NCBI GenBank assembly: GCA_016703765.1
Contig: JADJBL010000027.1
Location: forward strand, 13,429 to 77,428
DNA: 64,000 nt
Reading direction: 5' to 3'
Origin: Saprospirales bacterium
GTDB taxonomy: Bacteria > Bacteroidota > Bacteroidia > Chitinophagales > Saprospiraceae
Made by a program: the position numbers and the translations under genes. Every line of letters starts with the position of its first letter. Within the stretch, counting starts at the first letter, position 1. Below, piece after piece: positions 8,573-16,460 of this stretch. A model generated the notes under the pieces. That model ran no database searches, was not told where the DNA came from, and saw only the letters and a program-made list of their open reading frames with translations.

Positions 8573-9751
8573 ATGAAAAACGTATACGTCGTCAGCGCAG
8601 TGCGCACCCCTATCGGAAGCTTTGGCGGAGAGTTCGCCGAGGTGCCGGCCGTTCAGCTCGGAGCGACCGCCATCAAAGGCGCTCTGGAAAGGGCAGGGGT
8701 TCAACCCGATCAGGTCCAGGAGGTGTTCATGGGCAATGTCATCTCCTCCAATATGGGCCAGGCGCCTGCGCGGCAGGCAGCGATTTTCGCAGGGCTGCCC
8801 TACAAGGTTCCCTGCACCGGGGTCAACAAGGTTTGCTCCTCGGGCGCCAAGGCGGTGATGTTCGGCGCCCAATCCATTCAACTCGACCAGAACAGCCTGG
8901 TCGTGGCCGGAGGAATGGAAAACATGACCCAGATACCTTATTACATTCCCAAAGGCCGCTACGGCTACCGCTACGGGAACGGCGAGATGCTCGACGGCCT
9001 GATCAAGGACGGCCTGATGGATGTGTACCACCAGGTGCTGATGGGTAACTGGGCGGATGCGACGGCCACCAAATACCAACTCAGCAGGGAAGAGCAGGAC
9101 GCTTTCGCCATTCAATCCTACAAGCGCGTGGCCGAGGCAACCCAAAGCGGCGCCTTCAAAAAGGAGATCGTCTCCGTGATGGTACCCCAGCGCAAAGGCG
9201 ATCCGGTGGAAGTTTGGGAGGATGAAGAATACAAGAGGGTCGATTTTGCAAAGATCCCGACCCTCAAGCCCGTCTTTTCGAAAGACGGCACGGTCACTGC
9301 CGCCAATGCTTCGACCATCAACGACGGCGGAGCTGCGTTGGTGTTGGCGAGCGAGGAGAAGGTGAAGGAACTTGGACTCAAGCCCGTGGCGCGGATCGTT
9401 TCCTACGGCGACGCCGAGCAGGAACCGGAATGGTACACCACCAGCCCGGCAAAAGCCGCGGCGGTAGCTCTGAAACGCGCAGGCCTGAAACTGGAAGATA
9501 TCGACTACTTCGAAGTGAACGAGGCTTTTGCCGCGGTGGCCCTGGTTTTTATCAAAGAATTGGGCATTTCCCAGGACCGGACCAACGTGTTCGGCGGAGC
9601 GGTGGCGATCGGCCACCCCCTCGGAGCATCGGGCGCCCGGATCCTGACTACCTTGATCAACGTGCTCCATCATAAAGGAGGCCGTTATGGCCTGGCCGCT
9701 ATCTGCAACGGAGGAGGCGGCGCCTCTTCGGTTATCGTGGAAAGGCTGTAA
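8573..9751 (+). CDS. phaA: Acetyl-CoA C-acetyltransferase (beta-ketothiolase)
   Basis: 392 residues. Condenses two acetyl-CoA to acetoacetyl-CoA, the first step of PHB synthesis. Seen: VRTPIGSFGG at the N-terminus, the nucleophilic Cys88 in GVNKVCSSG, VNEAFAAVAL, GGAVAIGHPLGASGARI with the catalytic His, and the second catalytic Cys in ICNGGGGASS. Length and motifs are those of biosynthetic thiolases (PhaA/AtoB). The gene symbol is given for its place in the PHA cluster; sequence alone does not separate PhaA from AtoB. A strong hairpin terminator follows, so it is probably its own transcript. Confidence 0.94.
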   Translation: MKNVYVVSAVRTPIGSFGGEFAEVPAVQLGATAIKGALERAGVQPDQVQEVFMGNVISSNMGQAPARQAAIFAGLPYKVPCTGVNKVCSSGAKAVMFGAQSIQLDQNSLVVAGGMENMTQIPYYIPKGRYGYRYGNGEMLDGLIKDGLMDVYHQVLMGNWADATATKYQLSREEQDAFAIQSYKRVAEATQSGAFKKEIVSVMVPQRKGDPVEVWEDEEYKRVDFAKIPTLKPVFSKDGTVTAANASTINDGGAALVLASEEKVKELGLKPVARIVSYGDAEQEPEWYTTSPAKAAAVALKRAGLKLEDIDYFEVNEAFAAVALVFIKELGISQDRTNVFGGAVAIGHPLGASGARILTTLINVLHHKGGRYGLAAICNGGGGASSVIVERL

Positions 9752-9794
9752 GAATTTTTGGTCTTTATTTGGTTTTATTTGGTTTAGGCAGGAA

Positions 9795-9831
9795 GGCAGG
9801 GCATGCGCAAGCGGCCCTGCCCCTTTTTTTT
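9795..9831 (+). terminator. Rho-independent terminator after the thiolase gene
   Basis: GGCAGGGC (9795-9802) pairs perfectly with GCCCTGCC (9814-9821) around an 11-base loop, followed by CC and an uninterrupted T run. Position 44 bases after the stop fits termination of the thiolase mRNA. Confidence 0.9.
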
Positions 9832-9832
9832 A

Positions 9833-9860
9833 GTTGAAAAGTTGAAAAGTTGAAAAGTCA
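9833..9860. repeat. Short tandem repeat of GTTGAAAA
   Basis: Three head-to-tail copies of the 8-base unit GTTGAAAA directly after the terminator T run. No inverted partner arm is visible here. The same unit forms both arms of the larger element at 45525-45645. Confidence 0.8.
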
Positions 9861-9961
9861 ATGGCTTTTTATCGCAGTGTAAATTATTAAAAATCAATAA
9901 TATACAAGACGTGATGTTTCAAATCGATAGAATTGTCCACCCTTTTTGAAATCCTCGCGGC

Positions 9962-9993
9962 CTTGCCCTTCCGGAGAGGCGGACCTACCTTTG
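9962..9993 (+). promoter_or_regulatory. Bacteroidota-type promoter for the phasin-phaE-phaC genes
   Basis: TACCTTTG at 9986-9993 matches the TAnnTTTG -7 consensus. A TTG at 9963-9965 lies 20 bases upstream, where the -33 box belongs. The start codon of the phasin-like gene is 46 bases downstream of the box. Confidence 0.6.
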
Positions 9994-10038
9994 TGGCATC
10001 AAATTGATTCATCATTCATTTCAAAAAGAAATCATATC

Positions 10039-10470
10039 ATGGCAAAGGCTAAAGAAAATTTCGGAAAAATCATGGAGCATCAGCAAAGCCTGGTGGAGAA
10101 AATGACCGCCAACACGGGAAAAGTAATGGAAATGCTCGGCCCGAAAGAAGCATATACGAAAGAAGGACAGGAGCTTTGGGAAGATTTCATCAAGCGCAGC
10201 CGCACGATGATGGAAGAACAACTTCATCCCGAAAACCTCGAAAAATTCTGGGTGAAAATGCCGGAAACCTACAGCAGGACCATGGAAATGCAGATGGATT
10301 TCTTCAACCGCTCGACCGAACTGATGCGCCGCAGCCTGGAAAAATACGCAGTGCCTACCCAGACGGATTATTGGAAAAAAGTTTCCGAAATTTACATGGA
10401 TAACTACAGCGCCATGATGGAGGCTTCCAACGCCCAGATCAAGGCCATGCAGGAGTATCTGGCCAACTAA
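10039..10470 (+). CDS. Phasin-like PHA granule-associated protein
   Basis: 143 residues, wholly helical and rich in Met, Glu, Lys and Gln. It has repeated amphipathic segments (FGKIMEHQQSLVEKM, TELMRRSLEKYA, MMEASNAQIKAMQEY) and no signal peptide. Size, composition and position directly before phaE fit a phasin, a protein that coats PHA granules, although no specific phasin signature is recognised. The ATG at 10039 follows a purine-rich AAAAAGAAA and a promoter match; a longer in-frame start at 9946 would place 31 unrelated residues in front and is rejected. Confidence 0.68.
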   Translation: MAKAKENFGKIMEHQQSLVEKMTANTGKVMEMLGPKEAYTKEGQELWEDFIKRSRTMMEEQLHPENLEKFWVKMPETYSRTMEMQMDFFNRSTELMRRSLEKYAVPTQTDYWKKVSEIYMDNYSAMMEASNAQIKAMQEYLAN

Positions 10471-10496
10471 TTTTCAGATCCCAAAAATTTTCAATC

Positions 10497-11855
10497 ATGA
10501 AACCAGGAATGGAAGATATTTTAGACAACCAAAAGAAAGCCTTTGAAACCTGGAAGGATTGGTCCGATCAGTGGATGAAAAATTTCCCCGGCATGACCCC
10601 TCCCTCCTCGGGCGCTGACTTTTTCGTCCCCTGGATGGACGTGCAACGCAAGTGGATGGACGAAACCATGAAAATGGGAAATCAGAAATCGAGCCTCGAA
10701 AACGCTCCCAAGCAGTGGAAGGAATGGATGGAAGTCCAAACCCAGATGTCCGACAAGTGGATGGAGTTCTACCGCAAACAAGCCCAGCAGATGGGCGATG
10801 TTCCAGGTGCGTTCAACCCCGGCAAGACCTTTTTTCCCGAAATGGGGATGAAGCCCTGGCAGAACTGGATGGAGGAAAGCAACAAGTGGATCCGCCAGAA
10901 TATCCTGGACAAGATCCCCGCCAATATGAAGCCGCACTTTAGCAACTTCACGGCCATTTACGACGAAATGGGCAAGTATTGGGAGCCTATCCAACGCATG
11001 ATCCAATTCGGAACGTATTCCAAGGAAACCACCGACCAGTTTTTCGGTCCCGACGCCTACCGCCGGGTCGTTAGCCTGTTCCTGGGCTTCAAACCTGTGG
11101 ACAATACCACCAAACTCGTAGAGGATGTCAACACCTTCTTCGAAGACTTTATCGGCGGGATGCAAAAAACCACGCCGGGCACTCATGAATTCATGAACAG
11201 CTGGATCAGCTTCTTCCGCGATTGGGGCCGCCAGACCGGTCACCCGGGCCTGCAGGCCGTTGCGGAAGTCACCCACCTGGTCGATAAAGGCATCAACTCC
11301 TTTTACCACGTGGCCGGCCCCAGCGAAGAGCTCGCCATGGCCAAACTGCTGAAAGACATACAGTTTACCTATACCGCCTTCTTGCTGAAATCATCCGAAA
11401 TGCAGCACGTGCTGCTGGATGCAGGCCAATTCGCACTTCCGGATACCCTCAAGGATTTCTACGACGAATTCCAGAAGACCCAGAAAATGCCTAACTATAC
11501 GGAGTTTTTCAACCGCTATGCCAACAACCTGGAGGACTATATCCTCGAGGTGCTGGAATCGGATGAATATTCCAAACTTCAGGCCGATGTGTCCAAAGTG
11601 GGCATCACCGTGAAGTCGAAAATGGACGAGCTGATCGAATTGGCTTTTAACGATTTTCCCTTCCTGATGAAATCCTTCGCCGACGAAGTAGCCCAGGAAA
11701 ACAAGAGCCTGCGCCGCAAAGTGCGCGACCTGGAAAATCGCCTCTACGCTATCGAATCCACTATCCTGGGCGGCAGCGCCGTTCCGAAAGAGGAAGCGAG
11801 CAAAGAAGTGAATTCCGAAGCTAAAACGACAACTAGAAAAGCGGTAAAAAAGTGA
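10497..11855 (+). CDS. phaE: Class III poly(3-hydroxyalkanoate) synthase subunit PhaE
   Basis: 452 residues. PhaE is the non-catalytic partner that activates PhaC in class III synthases. The N-terminal third is Trp/Met-rich helix with repeated WKEWMEVQTQMSDKWMEFYRKQ-like turns. The middle (about residues 140-330) is the PhaE core, and the C-terminus has a predicted coiled coil (ENKSLRRKVRDLENRLYAIES) followed by a Lys-rich tail. It is longer than typical PhaE of about 360 residues. It lies 26 bases after the phasin-like gene and 104 bases before the phaC ATG. Its stop codon TGA (11853-11855) is inside a palindromic repeat that separates it from phaC. Confidence 0.88.
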   Translation: MKPGMEDILDNQKKAFETWKDWSDQWMKNFPGMTPPSSGADFFVPWMDVQRKWMDETMKMGNQKSSLENAPKQWKEWMEVQTQMSDKWMEFYRKQAQQMGDVPGAFNPGKTFFPEMGMKPWQNWMEESNKWIRQNILDKIPANMKPHFSNFTAIYDEMGKYWEPIQRMIQFGTYSKETTDQFFGPDAYRRVVSLFLGFKPVDNTTKLVEDVNTFFEDFIGGMQKTTPGTHEFMNSWISFFRDWGRQTGHPGLQAVAEVTHLVDKGINSFYHVAGPSEELAMAKLLKDIQFTYTAFLLKSSEMQHVLLDAGQFALPDTLKDFYDEFQKTQKMPNYTEFFNRYANNLEDYILEVLESDEYSKLQADVSKVGITVKSKMDELIELAFNDFPFLMKSFADEVAQENKSLRRKVRDLENRLYAIESTILGGSAVPKEEASKEVNSEAKTTTRKAVKK

Positions 11856-11920
11856 CTAGTGACCGGTGACTAGTGACTAGTCTATACCAGTCACTAGTCA
11901 CTAATCACCAGTCACCAATT
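11851..11920. repeat. TGACTAGTGA palindromic element, copy A (phaE/phaC)
   Basis: The left arm (11851-11881) consists of AGTGACTAGTGACC-like units. A short CTATAC loop is followed by a right arm (about 11888-11918) of CAGTCACTAG/TCACCAGTCACC units complementary to the left. The phaE stop TGA (11853-11855) lies in the first unit. CACTCAAT-type units follow up to the phaC start. Unlike the other copies it lies inside a presumed operon. Confidence 0.85.
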
Positions 11921-11959
11921 ACTCAATCGCCATTCACCCAATCACTCAATGACTATTCC

Positions 11960-13021
11960 ATGGCTGAACAGCAAACCCCCTCTTTCGCAGATCAACTACT
12001 TGAGCAAGTAGATACCGCCACCGAGGCGATCCGGAATATTTCGGATATCAATAATGTAGAAATTGCTACCGCCAGGCGGGAAACGGTGTGGGAAGATGGT
12101 AAGGTAAAACTGTACCATTTTCACCGCGAGGGCGCGTCCAAGACCAAGACCCCCGTGCTTATGGTTTACGCCCTGGTGAACCGTTGGGAGATGATGGACC
12201 TCCAGCCCAACCGCAGTTTTGTGCGCAAAATGCTCAGCGAGGGGATGGACGTGTACATGCTCGACTGGGGCTACGCCTCCAGGCTCGACCGCTACAAGAC
12301 CCTGGAAGACTATATCCTCGGCGATATCGGCGATAGCGTCGATTTTATCCGCCGCAAACACGGCCTGCCTTCGGTCAACCTCCTCGGGGTTTGCCAAGGC
12401 GGTACCTTTAGCGTCATTTATTCGGCCCTCTTTCCGGAGAAGATCAAAAACCTCGTGACCCTCGTCACCCCGGTCGATTTCGACACCGAGGAAGGGCTGC
12501 TCTTCAAATGGGCCAAAGACATGGATGTCGACGCGGTAGTCGACGGCTTCGGCGGGGTCGTTCCCGGCGAATTCCTCAATACGGGATTCGACATGCTCAA
12601 GCCGATGAACAAGACGCGGAAATATCTCTCCCTGCCCGATACCCTCAAGGAAAAGGACAAGCTCCTCAACTTCCTGCGCATGGAAAAATGGGTCGCCGAT
12701 TCGCCCGACCAGGCAGGGGAGGCCTACCGCCAATTCATCAAGGAATTTTACAAAAAGAACCTCCTGATCCAGGGCAAATTTGAACTGGGCGGCCGCATGG
12801 TCCATCTGAAAGACATCACCATGCCGGTGCTCACCATTTTTGCCAAGGAAGACCACATCGTTCCGCCCTGTACCACCAAGCCCCTGCACGAAAAGGTGGG
12901 CTCGAAGGACAAGCAGTTGATGGAGTTCCCCGGCGGGCATATCGGCGTATTCGTCGGCGGCCGCTCGCAGGACCTCCTGACCCCTGCCGTGGCCCGCTGG
13001 TATGCCGAACGAGACAAGTGA
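11960..13021 (+). CDS. phaC: Class III poly(3-hydroxyalkanoate) synthase catalytic subunit PhaC
   Basis: 353 residues. Polymerises (R)-3-hydroxyacyl-CoA into PHA with release of CoA. Alpha/beta-hydrolase fold with the lipase-like box LLGVCQGG carrying nucleophile Cys145, the acid in TIFAKEDHIVPP, and the catalytic His in FPGGHIGVFVGG. PVLMVYALVNRWEMMDLQPNRS and YMLDWGYASRLDR are characteristic of PhaC. ATG at 11960 gives a length almost equal to known class III PhaC (about 355). The longer frame from 11873 begins inside a palindromic repeat and is rejected. It works with PhaE just upstream. Confidence 0.96.
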   Translation: MAEQQTPSFADQLLEQVDTATEAIRNISDINNVEIATARRETVWEDGKVKLYHFHREGASKTKTPVLMVYALVNRWEMMDLQPNRSFVRKMLSEGMDVYMLDWGYASRLDRYKTLEDYILGDIGDSVDFIRRKHGLPSVNLLGVCQGGTFSVIYSALFPEKIKNLVTLVTPVDFDTEEGLLFKWAKDMDVDAVVDGFGGVVPGEFLNTGFDMLKPMNKTRKYLSLPDTLKEKDKLLNFLRMEKWVADSPDQAGEAYRQFIKEFYKKNLLIQGKFELGGRMVHLKDITMPVLTIFAKEDHIVPPCTTKPLHEKVGSKDKQLMEFPGGHIGVFVGGRSQDLLTPAVARWYAERDK

Positions 13022-13034
13022 TTCGGGCTGGTTT

Positions 13035-13111
13035 TATAAGGTTTAGGAGGTTTAGAGGGTTTAGGAGGTTTAGACTAAACTTTCTAAACCCTCTAAACTT
13101 TATAAACCTTA
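13035..13111. repeat. GGTTTAGGA-unit inverted repeat between phaC and phaB
   Basis: Left arm 13036-13073 repeats GGTTTAGGAG/GGTTTAGAGG. Right arm 13075-13111 is made of the inverted unit (CTAAACCCTCTAAACTTTAT). It sits between two convergent genes and just touches the stop of the minus-strand reductase at 13109, so it could terminate transcripts from both sides. Confidence 0.8.
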
Positions 13112-13855
13112 ATAAACGTGCTGCCCGCCGTTGATGGCGTAGTTGGCGCCCGTAATAAAAGCGGCTTCTTCAGAGGCCAGGAAGGAGACCAGGTGCGCGA
13201 TTTCATCCGTACCTCCAAGGCGCCCCATGGGTATGCCCTTGATGATTTGCTCCCGCACTTCCTCGGCTACCGCCAGTACCATGTCAGTGGCGATATAACC
13301 CGGTGAGATCGTATTGACGGTGATGCCCTTGCGCGCCACTTCTACGGCGAGGGTTTTGGTAAACCCGTGCATGCCCGCTTTGGCTGCCGCATAATTCACC
13401 TGCCCGAACTGCGCTCTTTGGGCGTTGACCGAAGAGATGTTGATGATCCGGCCGTAGAGCTGGTCGACCATAGGCCCGATCACGTGGCTGCAACAGTTGA
13501 ACACGCTGTACAGGTTGGTCTTCATCACGATGTCCCAGCTCTCGGGGCCCATTTTCCGAAATGCCATGTCGCGCGTGATCCCCGCGTTGTTGACCAGGAT
13601 GTCGATGACCCCGATCTCGTTGTGGATCTTCTCCACCATTTTCCCTACCTCTTCGTAGTCGGCTACGTCGGCCTGGTACATATAAGGCTCGTACCCCTCC
13701 TTTTTCATTTCCGCGAACCACTCCTCCGCCTTCTGCGGACTGCGGTAATTGGCGATCACCCGGTATCCGTCGTGGATCAATCGCTTGACCATGTGGGTGC
13801 CCAGGCCCCCGGTTGCGCCGGTTACCAGCGCTACAATGTGCTCGGTTTGTGTCAT
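13109..13855 (-). CDS. phaB: Acetoacetyl-CoA reductase PhaB
   Basis: 248 residues, SDR family. Reduces acetoacetyl-CoA to (R)-3-hydroxybutyryl-CoA with NADPH. Seen: VTGATGGLGTHMVKRL, the RNA-proximal YRSPQKAEEWF region, NNAGITRDMAFRKM, catalytic NISSVNAQRAQFGQVNYAAAK (Ser, Tyr, Lys), GITVNTISPGYIATDMV and the C-terminal INGGQHVY. The SSVNAQRAQFGQ and NGGQH motifs are the usual PhaB signature and separate it from generic FabG. It faces phaC tail-to-tail, so it is not in the phaEC transcript. It is the better PhaB candidate of the two SDRs here. Confidence 0.93.
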   Translation of the reverse strand: MTQTEHIVALVTGATGGLGTHMVKRLIHDGYRVIANYRSPQKAEEWFAEMKKEGYEPYMYQADVADYEEVGKMVEKIHNEIGVIDILVNNAGITRDMAFRKMGPESWDIVMKTNLYSVFNCCSHVIGPMVDQLYGRIINISSVNAQRAQFGQVNYAAAKAGMHGFTKTLAVEVARKGITVNTISPGYIATDMVLAVAEEVREQIIKGIPMGRLGGTDEIAHLVSFLASEEAAFITGANYAINGGQHVY

Positions 13856-13971
13856 ACAGGCTGTTTTTTTCTCAATATATATTTTTTTTCTTTGGAGGGA
13901 AAAAGATTATCCAGGCGCTTAGGTTTTTAGGTTGGTAGGTGGTGGGATTATGCTTATTTTGACACCCCACC

Positions 13972-14015
13972 AATCACTCAATCACTCAATCACTCAATCA
14001 CTCAATCACTCAATC
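13972..14015. repeat. Tandem repeat of ATCACTCA upstream of the symporter gene
   Basis: Five to six direct copies of the 8-base unit ATCACTCA end 4 bases before the symporter start codon. A few copies of the same unit lie before phaC (11930-11950). No inverted arm is visible at this site. The repeat occupies the region where a ribosome would bind. Confidence 0.85.
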
Positions 14016-14018
14016 AAA

Positions 14019-15518
14019 ATGGCTTCCCCCCAAATGGCATGGGCCACGGCCCTCCTCGTCCTTTTCCTCGCCGGACTGATCCTGTTTTTCGTCATCCGGG
14101 GCGCGCGGAAAACGGCTTCCATGGCAGATTATGCCTTGGGCAGCATCCGCTTCTCGCCGGTGATGGTGGGTTTGTCGCTGGCTGCATCCATGACCAGCGC
14201 GGCCACTTTTATAATCAATCCTGGGTTTATCGCACTGTATGGGCTGAGCGGGGTACTGGCCTACGCGGTCGTCTTGCCTGCAGGGGTTTTTATTTCCCTG
14301 GTGGTGCTGACCAAAAGTTTCCGGCGGCATGGGGAGACGGTCAAGGCGCTGAGCCTGGCACAGTGGATCGGGAAGCGCTACGAAAGCAAGGGTTTTTCGC
14401 TGTTTTTCGGATTTCTGTCCCTGCTCCTGATCACCTTCATCGTGCTGATCTGCGTGGGCATGACCAAGGTGCTGTCCCAGGCGCTTGGCGTGAAGGAGTT
14501 GTATGTATTGATCGGACTGGTCGCCTTTGTGTTCGGGTATATGATGTTTGGAGGCGCCAACTCGATGGTGTACACCAATGCCATCCAGGCCGTGCTGATG
14601 ATTGTAGTGGCTTTCGTGCTGCTCGGCTCGGGATACGAGCATTTCAGCAAAGGGGTAGACGGTTTTCTCGACCGGCTGTCGGCCATCGACCCGGCTCTGG
14701 TAAAGGCCGTGAACCCGGGCAGCCTGTTGTTCCGCGATTTTTTTGAGATCGTAATATGCTCTTTTGTGGTGGGAGTGGCCATCGTGTGCCAGCCGCACAT
14801 CATCACCCGATCCCTGCTCCTGAAAAACGATTCGGAGGTCAACCGGTATTTGGCCACAGGTATTTTGGTGGAAATGCTCTTTTTCTCCGTCGTATTCACC
14901 GGACTTTATGCCCGGCTTCAATTTCCGGACCTCACCCTGAACGGCGCGGCGATCAAAATGGACGGCATCATCCCGGCCTACGTGGTGCAGGAATTTCCGG
15001 TCATCCTCGGCCTGGTGGTGGTGATGGGCCTTTTGGCTGCGGGACTTTCCACCCTGGAGGGCCTCGTTCAGTCGCTCTCTACCACCATCACTTCCGATAT
15101 CATCGACCCACTGGCCGGGAAGGCTTTGGGCGATGGGGAAAGGAGGGCGAAAAGGCTGGTGGGGCTGAACAAGGTCGTCATTGTCTTGCTGGCCCTTGCG
15201 GCCATCTGGTTCAGCCACCGGCAATTGGCCGAGCCAAACCTGAGCGTGGGGATTTTTGCCCAAAACGGCGTGTACGCCTATTTCTCGGCTGCGTTTATGC
15301 CGGTGCTGCTGGGCATTTTTTTTCCCGGAGGGCCACGCATCGCCGCGATCGGCGCCTCCTTGACCGCCGTTTTGGTTCATTTCGGATCGTATTACGGGGG
15401 GATTAGTTGGTATCTGCAGGGAACGGTGCGCAATCCGGCCGTGGCAGCGACGTATGCGATCCTGGCCTCGGTGCTGGTGGGCGCCTTGTTGTTTATACTT
15501 TTTCGAAAAAAAGGATAA
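14019..15518 (+). CDS. Sodium:solute symporter family transporter
   Basis: 499 residues with about 13 hydrophobic segments, the size of the SSS family (sodium-coupled uptake of sugars, amino acids or organic acids across the inner membrane). DYALGSIRFSPVMVGLSLAASMTSAATFIINPGF corresponds to the conserved first helices, and FGYMMFGGANSMVYTNAIQAVLM to the family signature near helix 5. The substrate is not evident; the acetate/monocarboxylate and pantothenate branches are possible, and acetate would suit the nearby acs and PHA genes (inference). ATG at 14019 was chosen because an upstream start would translate the ATCACTCA repeat. Its stop abuts the convergent FkbM gene without a spacer. Confidence 0.9.
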   Translation: MASPQMAWATALLVLFLAGLILFFVIRGARKTASMADYALGSIRFSPVMVGLSLAASMTSAATFIINPGFIALYGLSGVLAYAVVLPAGVFISLVVLTKSFRRHGETVKALSLAQWIGKRYESKGFSLFFGFLSLLLITFIVLICVGMTKVLSQALGVKELYVLIGLVAFVFGYMMFGGANSMVYTNAIQAVLMIVVAFVLLGSGYEHFSKGVDGFLDRLSAIDPALVKAVNPGSLLFRDFFEIVICSFVVGVAIVCQPHIITRSLLLKNDSEVNRYLATGILVEMLFFSVVFTGLYARLQFPDLTLNGAAIKMDGIIPAYVVQEFPVILGLVVVMGLLAAGLSTLEGLVQSLSTTITSDIIDPLAGKALGDGERRAKRLVGLNKVVIVLLALAAIWFSHRQLAEPNLSVGIFAQNGVYAYFSAAFMPVLLGIFFPGGPRIAAIGASLTAVLVHFGSYYGGISWYLQGTVRNPAVAATYAILASVLVGALLFILFRKKG

Positions 15519-16304
15519 CTACAGGCCGAATATTTTTCTCAGCAGGCGTTTTTTCATATCCTGCCTGGGCGTGACCACCTTTTTCAGAAAAATGCAATCG
15601 CTGGCGCAGTGGAAGGTTCCGTGCGGGGGAAATTCCTTGACCAGTTCGAAGCCCCGGGCTTTCAGAAAGGCGATGACCTCGTCTTTTAGCGCGATCCCTT
15701 TATACATGGGGTATCTAAATAGCTCCAGTTGGAGGCCGAGGCAATGGTTTGCCAAAAATTGCTCACTTCCGGTGAGGATATCGTACTCGGCGCCCTGGGC
15801 GTCGATCTTTAGAAAATCGAAAGTAAAATCGAGTTTGAGCTCTTCCAGCACGCTGTCCAGGGTCCTGCATGGAACGGGAATGGTTTTGTGGAGTTGGGCG
15901 CGCTCGTGCCAGGTTTGGGCCAGCTTGGGGGAGCCGGCCTTTTTGAGTTTTGCAAAGTTTGCATCCACGAACTCCACGTTGGGTTCGTAAAAGGAGGAGC
16001 CGTGGGAGTTGTTTCCCCGATAAATATGAAAGGGCCGGGTTTCGTTCCTGCCGCCGAGGGCGTAGTCGAGGGAAATGATATTGGGGTGAACGGAAGGGCC
16101 TTCCCGGGGCTCGAACCGCAGCAAGTTTTTCACCAGGCGGGCTTTGTCAAACCAGGGGTCGGGAAGCTCCCCGATGGCGCCGACGTCGATCAGGTTGATG
16201 ACCCCTTCGTTGCGGTAATTGACGGCCCCGGCGTGGGTGATGATCTTATAAACCCGGATGGCAATTTGCCTGGCCAGGCTTTTCATTTTTTTGAAAAAGG
16301 TCAT
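15519..16304 (-). CDS. FkbM family methyltransferase
   Basis: 261 residues. SAM-dependent methyltransferases of this family modify sugars or natural products. The N-terminal part reads INLIDVGAIGELP (a weak SAM loop), and the FkbM core includes RTLDSVLEELKLDFTFDFLKIDAQGAEYDIL, where LKIDAQGAE matches the family hallmark (IDvqGaE). QLELFRYPMYKG and a C-terminal FELVKEFPPHGTFHCASDCIFLKK follow, also typical. The acceptor is unknown; cell-surface glycans are the commonest case. It is a single gene with convergent or divergent neighbours. Confidence 0.88.
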   Translation of the reverse strand: MTFFKKMKSLARQIAIRVYKIITHAGAVNYRNEGVINLIDVGAIGELPDPWFDKARLVKNLLRFEPREGPSVHPNIISLDYALGGRNETRPFHIYRGNNSHGSSFYEPNVEFVDANFAKLKKAGSPKLAQTWHERAQLHKTIPVPCRTLDSVLEELKLDFTFDFLKIDAQGAEYDILTGSEQFLANHCLGLQLELFRYPMYKGIALKDEVIAFLKARGFELVKEFPPHGTFHCASDCIFLKKVVTPRQDMKKRLLRKIFGL

Positions 16305-16379
16305 TCGTGCTTCCTAAATTTATTTGTTGGGTAAAGGTAAAAGGAATTCCCTCCCCATCCACCCCTTTGTCACTACCTT

Positions 16380-16460
16380 GGGGTCGTTTTAAACTAAAAA
16401 CTAACCCGCCTGCGCTTTCGCTTCGGCGGGCGCAGAAAACTGAAAATTGAAAATTGAAAA
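16380..16460. repeat. Hairpin and short tandem repeat before the hydrolase gene
   Basis: A GC-rich hairpin (about 16402-16432: CCCGCCTGCGC pairing with GGCGGGCG across a TTCGCTTC loop) is followed by GAAAACTGAAAATTGAAAAT units ending on the TTG start codon at 16454. TAAACTAAAAAC lies to the left. Its function may be terminator-like or to affect translation start. Confidence 0.5.

Noticed and set aside
11873..11959. Longer N-terminus of PhaC
   Set aside because: These 29 residues are translated repeat sequence; starting at 11960 gives the normal class III PhaC length.
13972..14015. CRISPR-like array
   Set aside because: Units of 8 bases without spacers; it is a simple tandem repeat. The same holds for 45582-45645.
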